Source: Gemmatimonadota bacterium (GTDB taxonomy: Bacteria; Gemmatimonadota; Gemmatimonadetes; Gemmatimonadales; Gemmatimonadaceae). From it: DNA of 64,000 nt. Below the pieces are notes generated by a model, which saw only the letters and a list, made by a program, of their open reading frames with translations, had not been told where the DNA came from and did not search any database. The stretch lies in the NCBI GenBank assembly GCA_016712265.1, contig JADJRJ010000027.1, positions 62,001 through 126,000 on the forward strand, written 5' to 3'. Numbering within the stretch: the stretch's first letter is position 1; each line of letters starts with the position of its first letter. This document shows positions 51,665 to 59,223 of the stretch, in pieces. The position numbers and the translations under genes were made by a program.

Positions 51665-52013
51665 ATGGCCACCGCCGACAAACCCGTCGTCTGGCTCCAC
51701 GGGGAGGTGAAGTCGCCGCCCTTCTCGCCCGCCGCCCGCGTTGAGGCGGGAACCCTGTTGCGCCGTCTGCAGCGGGGCGAGCGGCTCGGCATGCCGGCCT
51801 CCCGGCCCATGAGTCGGATCGGTGCCCGCGTTCACGAGCTCCGCGTGGTGGATATCGACCGAACCTGGCGGCTGATCTACCGGGCCGATCCGGATGCCAT
51901 CATCATCGCCGAGGTCTTTCCCAAGACGACCGCGCAGACGCCCGACGCGGTCATTCCGGACATGTCAACGCCGGTTCAAGGCGTACGATGCGGCCGCTGC
52001 CGCCGAGGAGTGA
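51665..52013 (+). pseudogene. HigB/Gp49-type toxin, one-base frameshift (C4)
   Basis: K-P-V-V-W-L-H-G-E-V-K-S-P-P-F-S, L-L-R-R-L-Q-R-G-E-R-L-G-M-P, S-R-I-G-A-R-V-H-E-L-R-V and T-W-R-L-I-Y-R are the phage-Gp49/HigB pattern. Removing one C near 51957 gives C-Q-R-R-F-K-A-Y-D-A and a stop at 52011; as given the frame runs on to 52177. The C1 copy has a different extra C eight bases on. Plus strand, against the array. Confidence 0.8.
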
Positions 52014-52020
52014 CACTCAT

Positions 52021-52341
52021 ATGGATGCGAAGAAGCGGAAGCGTCTCGAGGCCGCCGGCTGGACGGTCGGTACGGCGGCCACGTTCCTCAACCTCTCCGA
52101 CGCCGAGGCCACGCTCGTCGATATGCGGCTCGCCCTCAGCGCTTCGCTCCGCGCCCGGCGCACGAAGCACCGCATGACGCAAGCGACTTTGGCGAAGCGG
52201 CTCCAGTCCAGTCAGTCGCGCATCGCGAAGATGGAGGCGGGCGATCCGACCGTCTCGCTCGAGCTCTTGATTCGCGCGCTGCTCACGGTCGGGGCGTCGC
52301 GACGAGACGTCGCCTCTGCACTCGCCAAGCGCGTGGCTTAA
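52021..52341 (+). CDS. HigA-type XRE antitoxin (C4)
   Basis: 106 aa from ATG 52021, AGGAG ten bases upstream. K-R-L-E-A-A-G-W-T-V-G-T-A-A-T-F-L-N-L-S opening and HTH M-T-Q-A-T-L-A-K-R-L-Q-S-S-Q-S-R-I-A-K-M-E are the HigA partner pattern of Gp49-type toxins. DNA-binding antitoxin. Differs from C1 by one residue. Confidence 0.88.
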   Translation: MDAKKRKRLEAAGWTVGTAATFLNLSDAEATLVDMRLALSASLRARRTKHRMTQATLAKRLQSSQSRIAKMEAGDPTVSLELLIRALLTVGASRRDVASALAKRVA

Positions 52342-52367
52342 CCCAGCCAAGCTTCTCCTTCGCGACG

Positions 52368-52564
52368 GGCTAACGTTCACATTCACCCGCGGGCGCGCCA
52401 CCAACCGGAGCGCGCCCAAAGGATATAGAGGGCCGTTGGCGCCCCAGACCTTCCACCGGAAGCTGCACTCCCGCCACCGGAGGCGCCAGCGGCCCTACCG
52501 GCTGGGCGCAGAATCGGGCACCGGCACGACGGGCGCGCCCGCCGGGTGCAATGTACTGTTAGGC
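52368..52564 (-). other. attC site of cassette C3 (long type)
   Basis: Boxes GGCTAAC (52368-52374) and GTTAGGC (52558-52564), 197 bp. Confidence 0.9.
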
Positions 52565-53164
52565 ATCACGCGCCCGGCGTCCTTGGTTGTTCGGATAGAG
52601 GGAGGCCGCTTGGGGCATACCAGCGGACGGGGAGGAGCGTCCGGCGCAAGCGTTCCGCATCCACTGGTACAGCGCCCGCACCCGTTCAAGGTCTCCAGCC
52701 TTCAGCGGTGTATTGTCCCGGGCGAACGCGGCGCGCATCGCGACAGTGTCGCCCTGAGCGACTGCCCGCTGCCGCTCCGCGATCTCCGCTGGATCCCGCG
52801 GCAGCGTCGTCCGCATCCCAGCGACCCGTCCGGCGGAGTCGAGGGTCGCGGACACGATCTCCGGCGTGGCGGCGCTGGGCAGTGACGGGCTCGCCGTGGA
52901 CATCAGTAGGACCGATCGCTTCACGGTATCCTCGAACAGACGGATCCGCCTCCCACCGGCGAGACCGCGCTCCCACTGCACCTCATGGCCGCGGTGCACA
53001 ATGAACCTGCGCGTCGGGTCACCGCCCGGGGTTAGCGGAAGCTCAGCTCGCGGTATGGCCGTGCACGGCGGCGCCGTCGCGGGAGGCATCGCTAGCGGGT
53101 CGACTGGACCCTGGAGGCTCCCAGCGAGCGCGGCAACTAACAGCGTTTGAAGGCCGCTCCGCAC
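52559..53164 (-). CDS. exported hypothetical protein (C3)
   Basis: 201 aa from GTG 53164. Signal peptide L-Q-T-L-L-V-A-A-L-A-G-S-L-Q-G. Mature region: R-F-I-V-H-R-G-H-E-V-Q-W-E-R-G, R-I-R-L-F-E-D-T-V-K-R-S-V-L-L-M-S, V-S-A-T-L-D-S-A-G-R-V-A-G-M-R strands then helices to R-A-L-Y-Q-W-M-R-N-A-C. Stop TAA in the attC box. Family not recognised; periplasmic location inferred. Confidence 0.6.
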   Translation of the reverse strand: MRSGLQTLLVAALAGSLQGPVDPLAMPPATAPPCTAIPRAELPLTPGGDPTRRFIVHRGHEVQWERGLAGGRRIRLFEDTVKRSVLLMSTASPSLPSAATPEIVSATLDSAGRVAGMRTTLPRDPAEIAERQRAVAQGDTVAMRAAFARDNTPLKAGDLERVRALYQWMRNACAGRSSPSAGMPQAASLYPNNQGRRARDA

Positions 53165-53187
53165 GTATGCTCTTCTCTTTGTTGTAT

Positions 53188-53322
53188 GCCTAACGACCCG
53201 CACTCTCGCGCGGGGCTTCAAATAAAGCCGTCGCACCCGGCGGCGGACCTGCCCCTACTCTACAAGCCGCCGGGTGCGGCGGCCAGCCCCCAAGCCCCGT
53301 CGCGAGCTGTGCGCTGTTAGGC
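53188..53322 (-). other. attC site of cassette C2
   Basis: Boxes GCCTAAC (53188-53194) and GTTAGGC (53316-53322), 135 bp. Confidence 0.92.
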
Positions 53323-53328
53323 CGAGCC

Positions 53329-54063
53329 TCAGTCGCGATTGAGCCCTGGGCGGAGCGCTGAACAGTACGGCGGGCCCGGTTGCTCGCAGCGCAGCAGGAC
53401 ATATGACTCAACCACCGTCGCGCTCCCTTGTCGAACGCGGTAACGATAGAGGCCCGCCGGGAGCAACAGGAAGTGCTCCATCGTCGTGCGCGGGGACCGC
53501 TGCATGCCGGCGATCTCGAACGTCGCCGCACCGAGATCAAGGGGTATCAGGAAGCGGACGGTGTCGCTCACTCCGCCAACCTCTGGTGGGCGGTCGAACG
53601 GCACGCTGGCGCGGTCCAAGCCGCGCTGGCCCACGGGCGGCGCGCGCCACGTCGCTCCTGCGATTTCGCTGAGCAGTTGCTGCGTAAATGAGTCCGCAAG
53701 CTCCAACCCGTCGCCGCAGCGTAGGAGGCGCAGGGTGGGCCCGACCACGTGCGCTCCCACCAAGTACTGACGCCCAGCCTGAAACAGAGCGCAGGGGGCA
53801 TCGTCGCCCACGACGACGGTCACGCTGTCCGGCATCCCACCACGCCACGACGAGTCGACCGCGAACCGGACCAAGCGGTCGTTCCCCACCGTGTCCACCG
53901 CGAGCGCGCGCCCGGCGAACAGAACGGGCGCCTCGCTCGCGCGCAGGATCCGCGGCACCGGCTGATCGGCCGGCGTCACGATGAGGCATGAGCACGCCGC
54001 CCAGCTGCGAGCCGCCGTGATCGTGCTGAAGGCCAACATCAGTCCCCAGCGGATTGGGATCAT
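53329..54063 (-). CDS. exported NTR/TIMP-like domain protein (C2)
   Basis: 244 aa from ATG 54063. Signal peptide ends S-W-A, and the mature protein begins A-C-S-C, the C-x-C start of NTR/TIMP-like folds. Then V-L-F-A-G-R-A-L-A-V-D, V-R-F-A-V-D-S-S-W-R-G, C-A-L-F-Q-A-G-R-Q-Y-L-V-G-A and L-R-C-G-D-G-L-E-L-A as in bacterial TIMP-like proteins. C-terminal 100 residues are an extra beta region. Role unknown; a protease inhibitor or binding module is conceivable. Confidence 0.68.
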   Translation of the reverse strand: MIPIRWGLMLAFSTITAARSWAACSCLIVTPADQPVPRILRASEAPVLFAGRALAVDTVGNDRLVRFAVDSSWRGGMPDSVTVVVGDDAPCALFQAGRQYLVGAHVVGPTLRLLRCGDGLELADSFTQQLLSEIAGATWRAPPVGQRGLDRASVPFDRPPEVGGVSDTVRFLIPLDLGAATFEIAGMQRSPRTTMEHFLLLPAGLYRYRVRQGSATVVESYVLLRCEQPGPPYCSALRPGLNRD

Positions 54064-54074
54064 GGTTCCATTCG

Positions 54075-54205
54075 GCCTAACGCCCATGGCTCACATGCGG
54101 GCGCTCTTCAAGCCGTCCCGCCCGCCGCGAACCCTCGCCTTACGGTATCAGGCGGCGGGCGGGACGGCCAGCCCTCTGCGCCCGTCGTGCAGCCATCTGT
54201 TAGCC
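54075..54205 (-). other. attC site of cassette C1
   Basis: Boxes GCCTAAC (54075-54081) and GTTAGCC (54199-54205), 131 bp. GTTAGCC core matched by the attI junction at 54941-54947. Confidence 0.92.
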
Positions 54206-54211
54206 CGCCCC

Positions 54212-54240
54212 TTGTCAGTATGTCAGCTCTGACATATGTT
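54212..54240 (+). promoter_or_regulatory. promoter and operator of the C1 higBA operon
   Basis: TTGTCA (54212-54217), 17 bp, TATGTT (54235-54240); the same 18-bp palindrome as C4 at 54219-54236. Toxin ATG at 54246 lies where transcription should begin. Confidence 0.72.
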
Positions 54241-54245
54241 CCGCC

Positions 54246-54586
54246 ATGGCCACCGCCGACAAACCCGTCGTCTGGCTCCACGGGGAGGTGAAGTCGCCGC
54301 CCTTCTCGCCCGCCGCCCGCGTTGAGGCGGGAAGCCTGTTGCGCCGTCTGCAGCGGGGCGAGCGGCTCGGCATGCCGGCCCATGAGTCGGATCGGTGCCC
54401 GCGTTCACGAGCTCCGCGTGGTGGATATCGACCGAACCTGGCGGCTGATCTACCGGGCCGATCCGGATGCCATCATCATCGCCGAGGTCCTTCCCAAGAC
54501 GACCGCGCAGACGCCCGACGCGGTCATTCGGACATGCTCAACGCCGGTTCAAGGCGTACGATGCGGCAGCTGCCGCCGAGGAGTGA
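54246..54586 (+). pseudogene. HigB/Gp49-type toxin, frameshifted (C1)
   Basis: Copy of C4 lacking eight bases near 54380 (a short repeat in C4) and carrying an extra C near 54536. Either change breaks the frame; between them the frame seen from 54322 is V-H-E-L-R-V-V-D-I-D-R-T-W-R-L-I-Y. Normal stop would be at about 54584-54586. If real, this toxin is inactive and C1 holds only the antitoxin. Confidence 0.75.
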
Positions 54587-54593
54587 CACTCAT

Positions 54594-54914
54594 ATGGATG
54601 CGAAGAAGCGGAAGCGTCTCGAGGCCGCCGGCTGGACGGTCGGTACGGCGGCCACGTTCCTCAACCTCTCCGACGCCGAGGCCACGCTCGTTGATATGCG
54701 GCTCGCCCTCAGCGCCTCGCTCCGCGCCCGGCGCACGAAGCACCGCATGACGCAAGCGACTTTGGCGAAGCGGCTCCGGTCCAGTCAGTCGCGCATCGCG
54801 AAGATGGAGGCGGGCGATCCGACCGTCTCGCTCGAGCTCTTGATTCGCGCGCTGCTCACGGTCGGGGCGTCGCGGCGAGACGTCGCCTCTGCACTCGCCA
54901 AGCGCGTGGCTTAA
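54594..54914 (+). CDS. HigA-type XRE antitoxin (C1)
   Basis: 106 aa from ATG 54594; L-R-S-S-Q-S-R-I-A-K-M-E in the HTH, one residue different from C4. First gene next to attI, facing toward intI. Confidence 0.88.
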   Translation: MDAKKRKRLEAAGWTVGTAATFLNLSDAEATLVDMRLALSASLRARRTKHRMTQATLAKRLRSSQSRIAKMEAGDPTVSLELLIRALLTVGASRRDVASALAKRVA

Positions 54915-54940
54915 CCCAGCCAAGCTTCTCCTTCGCGACG

Positions 54941-54947
54941 GGCTAAC
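54941..54947 (-). other. attI core / first cassette junction
   Basis: GGCTAAC (GTTAGCC on the reading strand), complementary to the inner box of the C1 attC, so this is where C1 was inserted. Beyond it the sequence no longer resembles attC and leads to intI. Confidence 0.82.
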
Positions 54948-55328
54948 TTTCTATTGTACATCGTTGAGATCCTGCGGTCTCCTACGTTATCCCGCCGGCC
55001 AGCCCCTGAGGAAGACCCGAACCACCCCTCCCCCGCAGCGTAACTCGCCGCCGAGGGGGCGGGTTGACCGCCGATGTGCACAAGAATAACTCGGCCCAGC
55101 AGGCGCAGCGGAGGATGACGTAAACCCTTCGCCACCACACCGTTAGATCGACGGAGGCCGCCGCGGACGATCCGGAATTGGGCAGCTGGAAAGGCAGCAA
55201 TAACTGCCGGGGCGGGTACCGTGCTTTGCTATGGGGTGGACGCCGCCTTCTATCGGAGGTGCACGGCACGAGCTACGCGGCAATAACTGGCGCGAATTGG
55301 ACGTGTTCTCACGCGTCTCCGCCCCGCA
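54948..55328 (-). other. 381 bp between attI and the 3' end of intI
   Basis: No gene supported. Presumably holds the remainder of attI and, because intI is inverted, the cassette promoter. A TACAAT hexamer at 54958-54953 (minus strand) is a possible -10 but no good -35 precedes it. Some long G/C runs at 55020-55070. Confidence 0.45.
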
Positions 55329-56306
55329 TCAGCTGCGCAGCCGGTCCAGCGGGCTCCGCACCCCAAGACGTCCGCGATTCAACACGTGGGTGTATATCAT
55401 CGTCGTCGCGACGTCGGTATGACCCAGAAGCTCCTGGACGGTCCGGATGTCGTAGCCATCCTCGAGCAAGTGCGTCGCAAAGGAATGGCGCAGCGTGTGG
55501 CACGTCGCGCGCTTCGCGATCCCGGCAGTACGCACCGCCTCCTTCACCGCGCGCTGCACCACGCTCTCGTGTAGGTGGTGGCGACGCATCTGACCAGTCT
55601 CCCCATCCCTATAGATGCGAGTCGCCGGGAATACCCACTGCCAGGCCAACTCGCTCGCCCAGGAAGGAGCCTTGCGAAGCAGTGCGCCCGGTAACGGAGC
55701 ATACCCACGACCCGCTCGCACGTCCCGGTCATGGAGTTCCTTCACACGCTCCAGTTGGATCGCCAGCGGCTCGCGCGCACCCTCGGGGATCATCGTGACG
55801 CGATCCTTGTCCCCCTTCGCCCGCCGAATCCGCAGCTCACCACACTCCAGGCTCACGTCCTTCACCCGCAGGGTCAGACACTCCATCAGGCGAAGCCCGG
55901 ACCCGTAGAGGAGCACCGCGACCAGGTACGGGACGCCCTCCATGGCGTCGAACAACCGGCCCACCTCGTCCCGGGACAGGACAGCAGGCAGTCGCGGGGG
56001 GCTGGTGGTCCGAAGCACGGCACGCAGGTCGGAGACTTCGCGACCCAGAACGTGCCGGGACAGGAAGACCAGGGCGCTGAGTGCCTGCACCTGCGTCGCG
56101 CGTGCCAGCCGGCGTGCCGCCGCCAGGTGCGTGATGTACGCGACGATCGCTTCCTCCCCGAATTCGGCGGGATGCACACGCTGGTGGAACTTCACGTAGC
56201 GCGTGACCCACTGGACGTACGCAAGCTCCGAACGCGGGCTCATCCCGCGTGCCCGAATGGCTGCGCGCAGTTGATCGAGAAGGCGAGGCGGCTTGGCTTC
56301 GGTCAT
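55329..56306 (-). CDS. intI: integron integrase
   Basis: 325 aa from ATG 56306. Tyrosine recombinase with catalytic R139 (G-S-G-L-R-L), H270-x2-R273 (H-T-L-R-H-S-F), H296 (L-L-G-H-T-D) and Y305 (I-Y-T-H-V). The integron-specific extra segment is present at about 205-228 (L-P-G-A-L-L-R-K-A-P then W-A-S-E-L-A-W-Q-W-V-F-P). N-terminal SAM-like part: L-R-A-A-I-R-A-R-G-M-S-P-R-S-E-L-A-Y. Intact. Unusually, it is co-oriented with the cassettes and its 3' end faces attI. No clear LexA box was found upstream. Confidence 0.93.
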   Translation of the reverse strand: MTEAKPPRLLDQLRAAIRARGMSPRSELAYVQWVTRYVKFHQRVHPAEFGEEAIVAYITHLAAARRLARATQVQALSALVFLSRHVLGREVSDLRAVLRTTSPPRLPAVLSRDEVGRLFDAMEGVPYLVAVLLYGSGLRLMECLTLRVKDVSLECGELRIRRAKGDKDRVTMIPEGAREPLAIQLERVKELHDRDVRAGRGYAPLPGALLRKAPSWASELAWQWVFPATRIYRDGETGQMRRHHLHESVVQRAVKEAVRTAGIAKRATCHTLRHSFATHLLEDGYDIRTVQELLGHTDVATTMIYTHVLNRGRLGVRSPLDRLRS

Positions 56307-56785
56307 GGACCCGTCCAAGGTGCGTCACTCCTCAACATCTCGCGGTACCGCATGCCGATCCATGGGGGCCGATTCACTGCAACGCAGCAGCCCGGAGCGG
56401 GCCCGCGATGTCGTGCGCTGTCGCACCACCTTCCAACGGGAGATCCTCAACGTCGCGCCACTACATCATCAGGTTCCTGGCGCGAGCTGCTCACCAATGA
56501 CACGTCGCTGCTGGCCCCGGATGTTCGGCTGGGCTTTCGGGAGTATCACGCCCTGCTCGCCTACACGCTGCAACGTCGCGAGAAACTCGATCGCCCGATT
56601 GAGGCGTTGGCCCTCTCCCCCTGAGCCCGCTGGTTGCCGCGCGAGCCTAGATGCGGCCCCGCAGCGAGCGCGCGACGCACCACGCCGCCCTCCCCCTCCA
56701 GAAGGAGGTCCACCCCGAAGGCGTACCCGGAGCCGCGGCCAGACGGCGCCACGACCCCAGGATCCTACCTCCCAGCTGCCGCCAT
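56307..56785. other. 479 bp upstream of intI
   Basis: Should contain the intI promoter; no convincing -35/-10 pair or LexA operator was seen. A plus-strand fragment at about 56466-56624 (L-L-A-P-D-V-R-L-G-F-R-E-Y-H-A-L-L) might be a remnant of an IS110-like transposase, but evidence is thin. Confidence 0.35.
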
Positions 56786-57490
56786 CTACGCGGCCGCCGG
56801 CACCTCCACCGGTGACCCCGTCGGTGGCGCGTCCACCTTCTGCGCGCCAGAGTCGAGACCGGTCGGGACGAAACGCGCCAACGTCGTCCACTCCGCCAAC
56901 CGCTGCGGCTGGTCCTCCAGCCGCGGGGCAACCATCGCGTCCAACACTCGCACCAGGTCACGCCCCTGCGCGTACGCCCGCCGCAGCGCTGCCGTCGCTG
57001 ACGCGCGCTTCGACACCTCCACCGCCTGCGACGAAATCGCCGCCCGCAACTCCGCCGCGACCGTCGTGATTCGCGTCGCGAAATCCTCCTGCAACCCCGA
57101 CGTCACAAACGCGTCCCGGTACTCCGTCGCCGCACCGGCCATCGCCTCGGCGATCGAAATCAGCGCCTGATAGTCCCGCGCCTGCGGCATGGCAAACGTT
57201 GTCAGCAATGCCTTGTTGCCAGGGAAGTTCAGCTTCGCCGCACCCGACAGCGGCAGCAGAAACTCCCGGCGGAGCCGCCGCGCCAGCGCCCGCTTCTCCT
57301 GCGTCCGGCCTCGCGCTTGTCGCTGTCGCACCTCCTGACTTCGTGACTGCTCGTCCAACTCCGTCACGATCGCGCCCAGCCGCTCCACCATCTTCCCGAT
57401 CGACCCCAACCCCACCTCGGGCGCGTTCGTGGCGAGAAATTCCCGGATCTGGCGGAAGACCCGGATCGACTGCTTCTGGTGCCTCTCCAT
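56786..57490 (-). CDS. helical/coiled-coil hypothetical protein
   Basis: 234 aa. S-I-R-V-F-R-Q-I-R-E-F-L-A-T-N, then L-G-A-I-V-T-E-L-D-E-Q-S-R-S-Q, R-R-L-R-R-E-F-L-L-P-L-S, K-A-L-L-T-T-F and Y-R-D-A-F-V-T-S-G-L: continuous amphipathic helices with a Pro-rich tail. I know this style as repeated hypothetical genes in Gemmatimonadota-like genomes, but cannot name a family. Not a cassette: no attC follows it. Confidence 0.6.
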   Translation of the reverse strand: MERHQKQSIRVFRQIREFLATNAPEVGLGSIGKMVERLGAIVTELDEQSRSQEVRQRQARGRTQEKRALARRLRREFLLPLSGAAKLNFPGNKALLTTFAMPQARDYQALISIAEAMAGAATEYRDAFVTSGLQEDFATRITTVAAELRAAISSQAVEVSKRASATAALRRAYAQGRDLVRVLDAMVAPRLEDQPQRLAEWTTLARFVPTGLDSGAQKVDAPPTGSPVEVPAAA

Positions 57491-58581
57491 ATGCGATCTC
57501 CTTGAACCGCTGGACGCAGGGCCCTCCCTGAACCACGGCGCGTCCGTTTAACCGTGGCTCAATTGCTTCAGGAACGGTCCCTCCACCATCCCGGCTTGCC
57601 GCTGTCGTCGCGCGCACCACCGCGTCGATCGGCCGCACGACCGCGCCGTGCACGCGCCGCGCCGCACTCAACCGCCGCGCAGCTAGTCCTGAGCGCTCCG
57701 CGTGCGTCGCGGGCGTTGCACACCGACCCCCCGTCGTCGCGTAGCCGCACTCATGCGGGGCAGCGTGGCACCGGAGCGACGCACCGTGCTCCCCAGGCAG
57801 GCCGCGATACAGTCGCGTCGTCGCACTGCCACTCGCGACAGTCGCCCAACGCGTCCTTCGTGCCGCACGTCCTCTCCTCGTCGGCGCGCCGCTATGCCTT
57901 GGCGACGCGCCGCAGACCCAGGCCGTCCCGCAACACCGCCGCACCGCCACGCGATCGCTCCCCAACGACGCGCAGCTCCTCCGAAGCGGCGCGGCCGCTA
58001 TCCCACCGGCCGCTGCGGCGCGCCGAGGCGTTCCCCAGCCCCTCTCCCACGCCGCCGTACTCGTCGGCGTCGCCGCGCCATCGCGCCTGATCGCCGCACC
58101 GTGCGCCGCGATCGACGACCACAGGCGTCCCCGCGACGCGCGATTGATCGAAACCAGGACCGGAGGGATCTCGACGGCCGCCGCGTCGTCCCGTGTCGCC
58201 GCGCTGCCGCACGCGGGGCGCGCCCAGTCGATCCGGGACATCACGCAGGCGGCCCTCGCCGCTGCAAACCGGGTCCGCCAGGTCGCCGCGCGACCGCCGC
58301 GACGCGCTGCCCCCTACTCCTTAGGCGCGCAAGCCCTCGATTTCGCAAGGGGGTGACGTCTGTTTCGAGCGCACTGCTCGGCTGCGCAACCACTGCTAAA
58401 TCATTCGAGGACAGGCGCTTGGATCACCGTTCGGGAGCCCGATGCCGTGGCACTATCCCCGGCTTAAGGCCCGCCCAACCCCAGGGTCTCGGACCAAGCC
58501 CACGCCTGCCAATTTGACATGGGCAACATTTTCGCAGCTTGGGGCAGAGTATGGTCATCAAGCCGCCTAGGAGGCATTTTG
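57491..58581. other. 1.1-kb gene-poor, low-complexity stretch
   Basis: Dense CGCCGC/GCGCGC runs leave all frames open, producing Arg/Pro/Ala-rich translations on both strands (up to 428 codons) without any domain. Nothing supported until GAGG and GTG at 58570-58584. Confidence 0.5.
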
Positions 58582-59223
58582 GTGACCCGACTCAGCTGGC
58601 CGGACGGCATCATGGACGAGGATCCACCCCCAGCGCGGGCCCCGCTCGCCCTCGTTGTTGATCAACACCCCGAGACCCTCGAGGCATTCATCGGCGAGCG
58701 CTTCTCGGGGTTGTACGCGGCGGCACATGCGTACGCCGGGACGCTCTTCCCCGTCACCGAGGTGGAGGACGTGGTACAGGACGCGTTCCTCACGCTCTGG
58801 AAGGGACTCCAGCCGCCGAGCGCCACGCCCGATGCGGACAGCCTGCGCGCTCGACTCTTTCGCCATCTCAAGGATCGAAAGGCTCGTCGCGCACGCGACG
58901 ACGCCCGCCGCAGCCGGAAGTTGTACTTGATCACCCCCGGCCCGGCCATCCGGCGATGGATGAGCATCACGCAGCCGCAAGAAGCGAACGAGCTTCATCA
59001 AAATATCGATGGCGTACTCGATCGAATGCGACCGACCTGGCGAGAGGCCTGGGTCCTTCGATATCGCCACGATCTCAAGCTGGACGAGGTCGCCACCATC
59101 CTCGGCAAGGCGGCGGTCACCGTCCGCGTGGATGTGACCCGTGCCAACGAACTGATCCGCCGCGCCCTCACGGATGCCGGCTTCGCCCCGAGACATCCGA
59201 GCGGAGGAAGCGATGACTCATGA
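58582..59223 (+). CDS. ECF RNA polymerase sigma factor
   Basis: 213 aa from GTG 58582, with GGAGG seven bases upstream (better than ATG 58612). Region 2: L-Y-A-A-A-H-A-Y, V-E-D-V-V-Q-D-A-F-L-T-L-W. Region 4: M-R-P-T-W-R-E-A-W-V-L-R-Y-R-H-D-L-K-L-D-E-V-A-T-I-L-G and an HTH ending V-R-V-D-V-T-R-A-N-E-L-I-R-R. Followed at once by a FecR-type regulator, so a cell-surface signalling unit is likely. Confidence 0.88.
   Translation: MTRLSWPDGIMDEDPPPARAPLALVVDQHPETLEAFIGERFSGLYAAAHAYAGTLFPVTEVEDVVQDAFLTLWKGLQPPSATPDADSLRARLFRHLKDRKARRARDDARRSRKLYLITPGPAIRRWMSITQPQEANELHQNIDGVLDRMRPTWREAWVLRYRHDLKLDEVATILGKAAVTVRVDVTRANELIRRALTDAGFAPRHPSGGSDDS

Noticed and set aside
51988..52341. Antitoxin start at 51988 in C4
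   Set aside because: ATG 52021 has AGGAG upstream and matches the family start (M-D-A-K-K-R-K-R); the longer version overlaps the toxin end.
406..54205. Regularly spaced palindromic repeats resembling a CRISPR array
   Set aside because: Spacing is 300-2000 bp with genes between, unit sequences vary, and conserved RYYYAAC/GTTRRRY boxes identify attC sites.
55060..55095. TTGACC on the plus strand near 55063 as a promoter
   Set aside because: No acceptable -10 at 16-18 bp and it would read antisense into intI.
56958..58244. 428-codon minus-strand frame
   Set aside because: Low-complexity Arg/Ala/Gly composition over the CGC-rich stretch and overlap with the coiled-coil gene in another frame.
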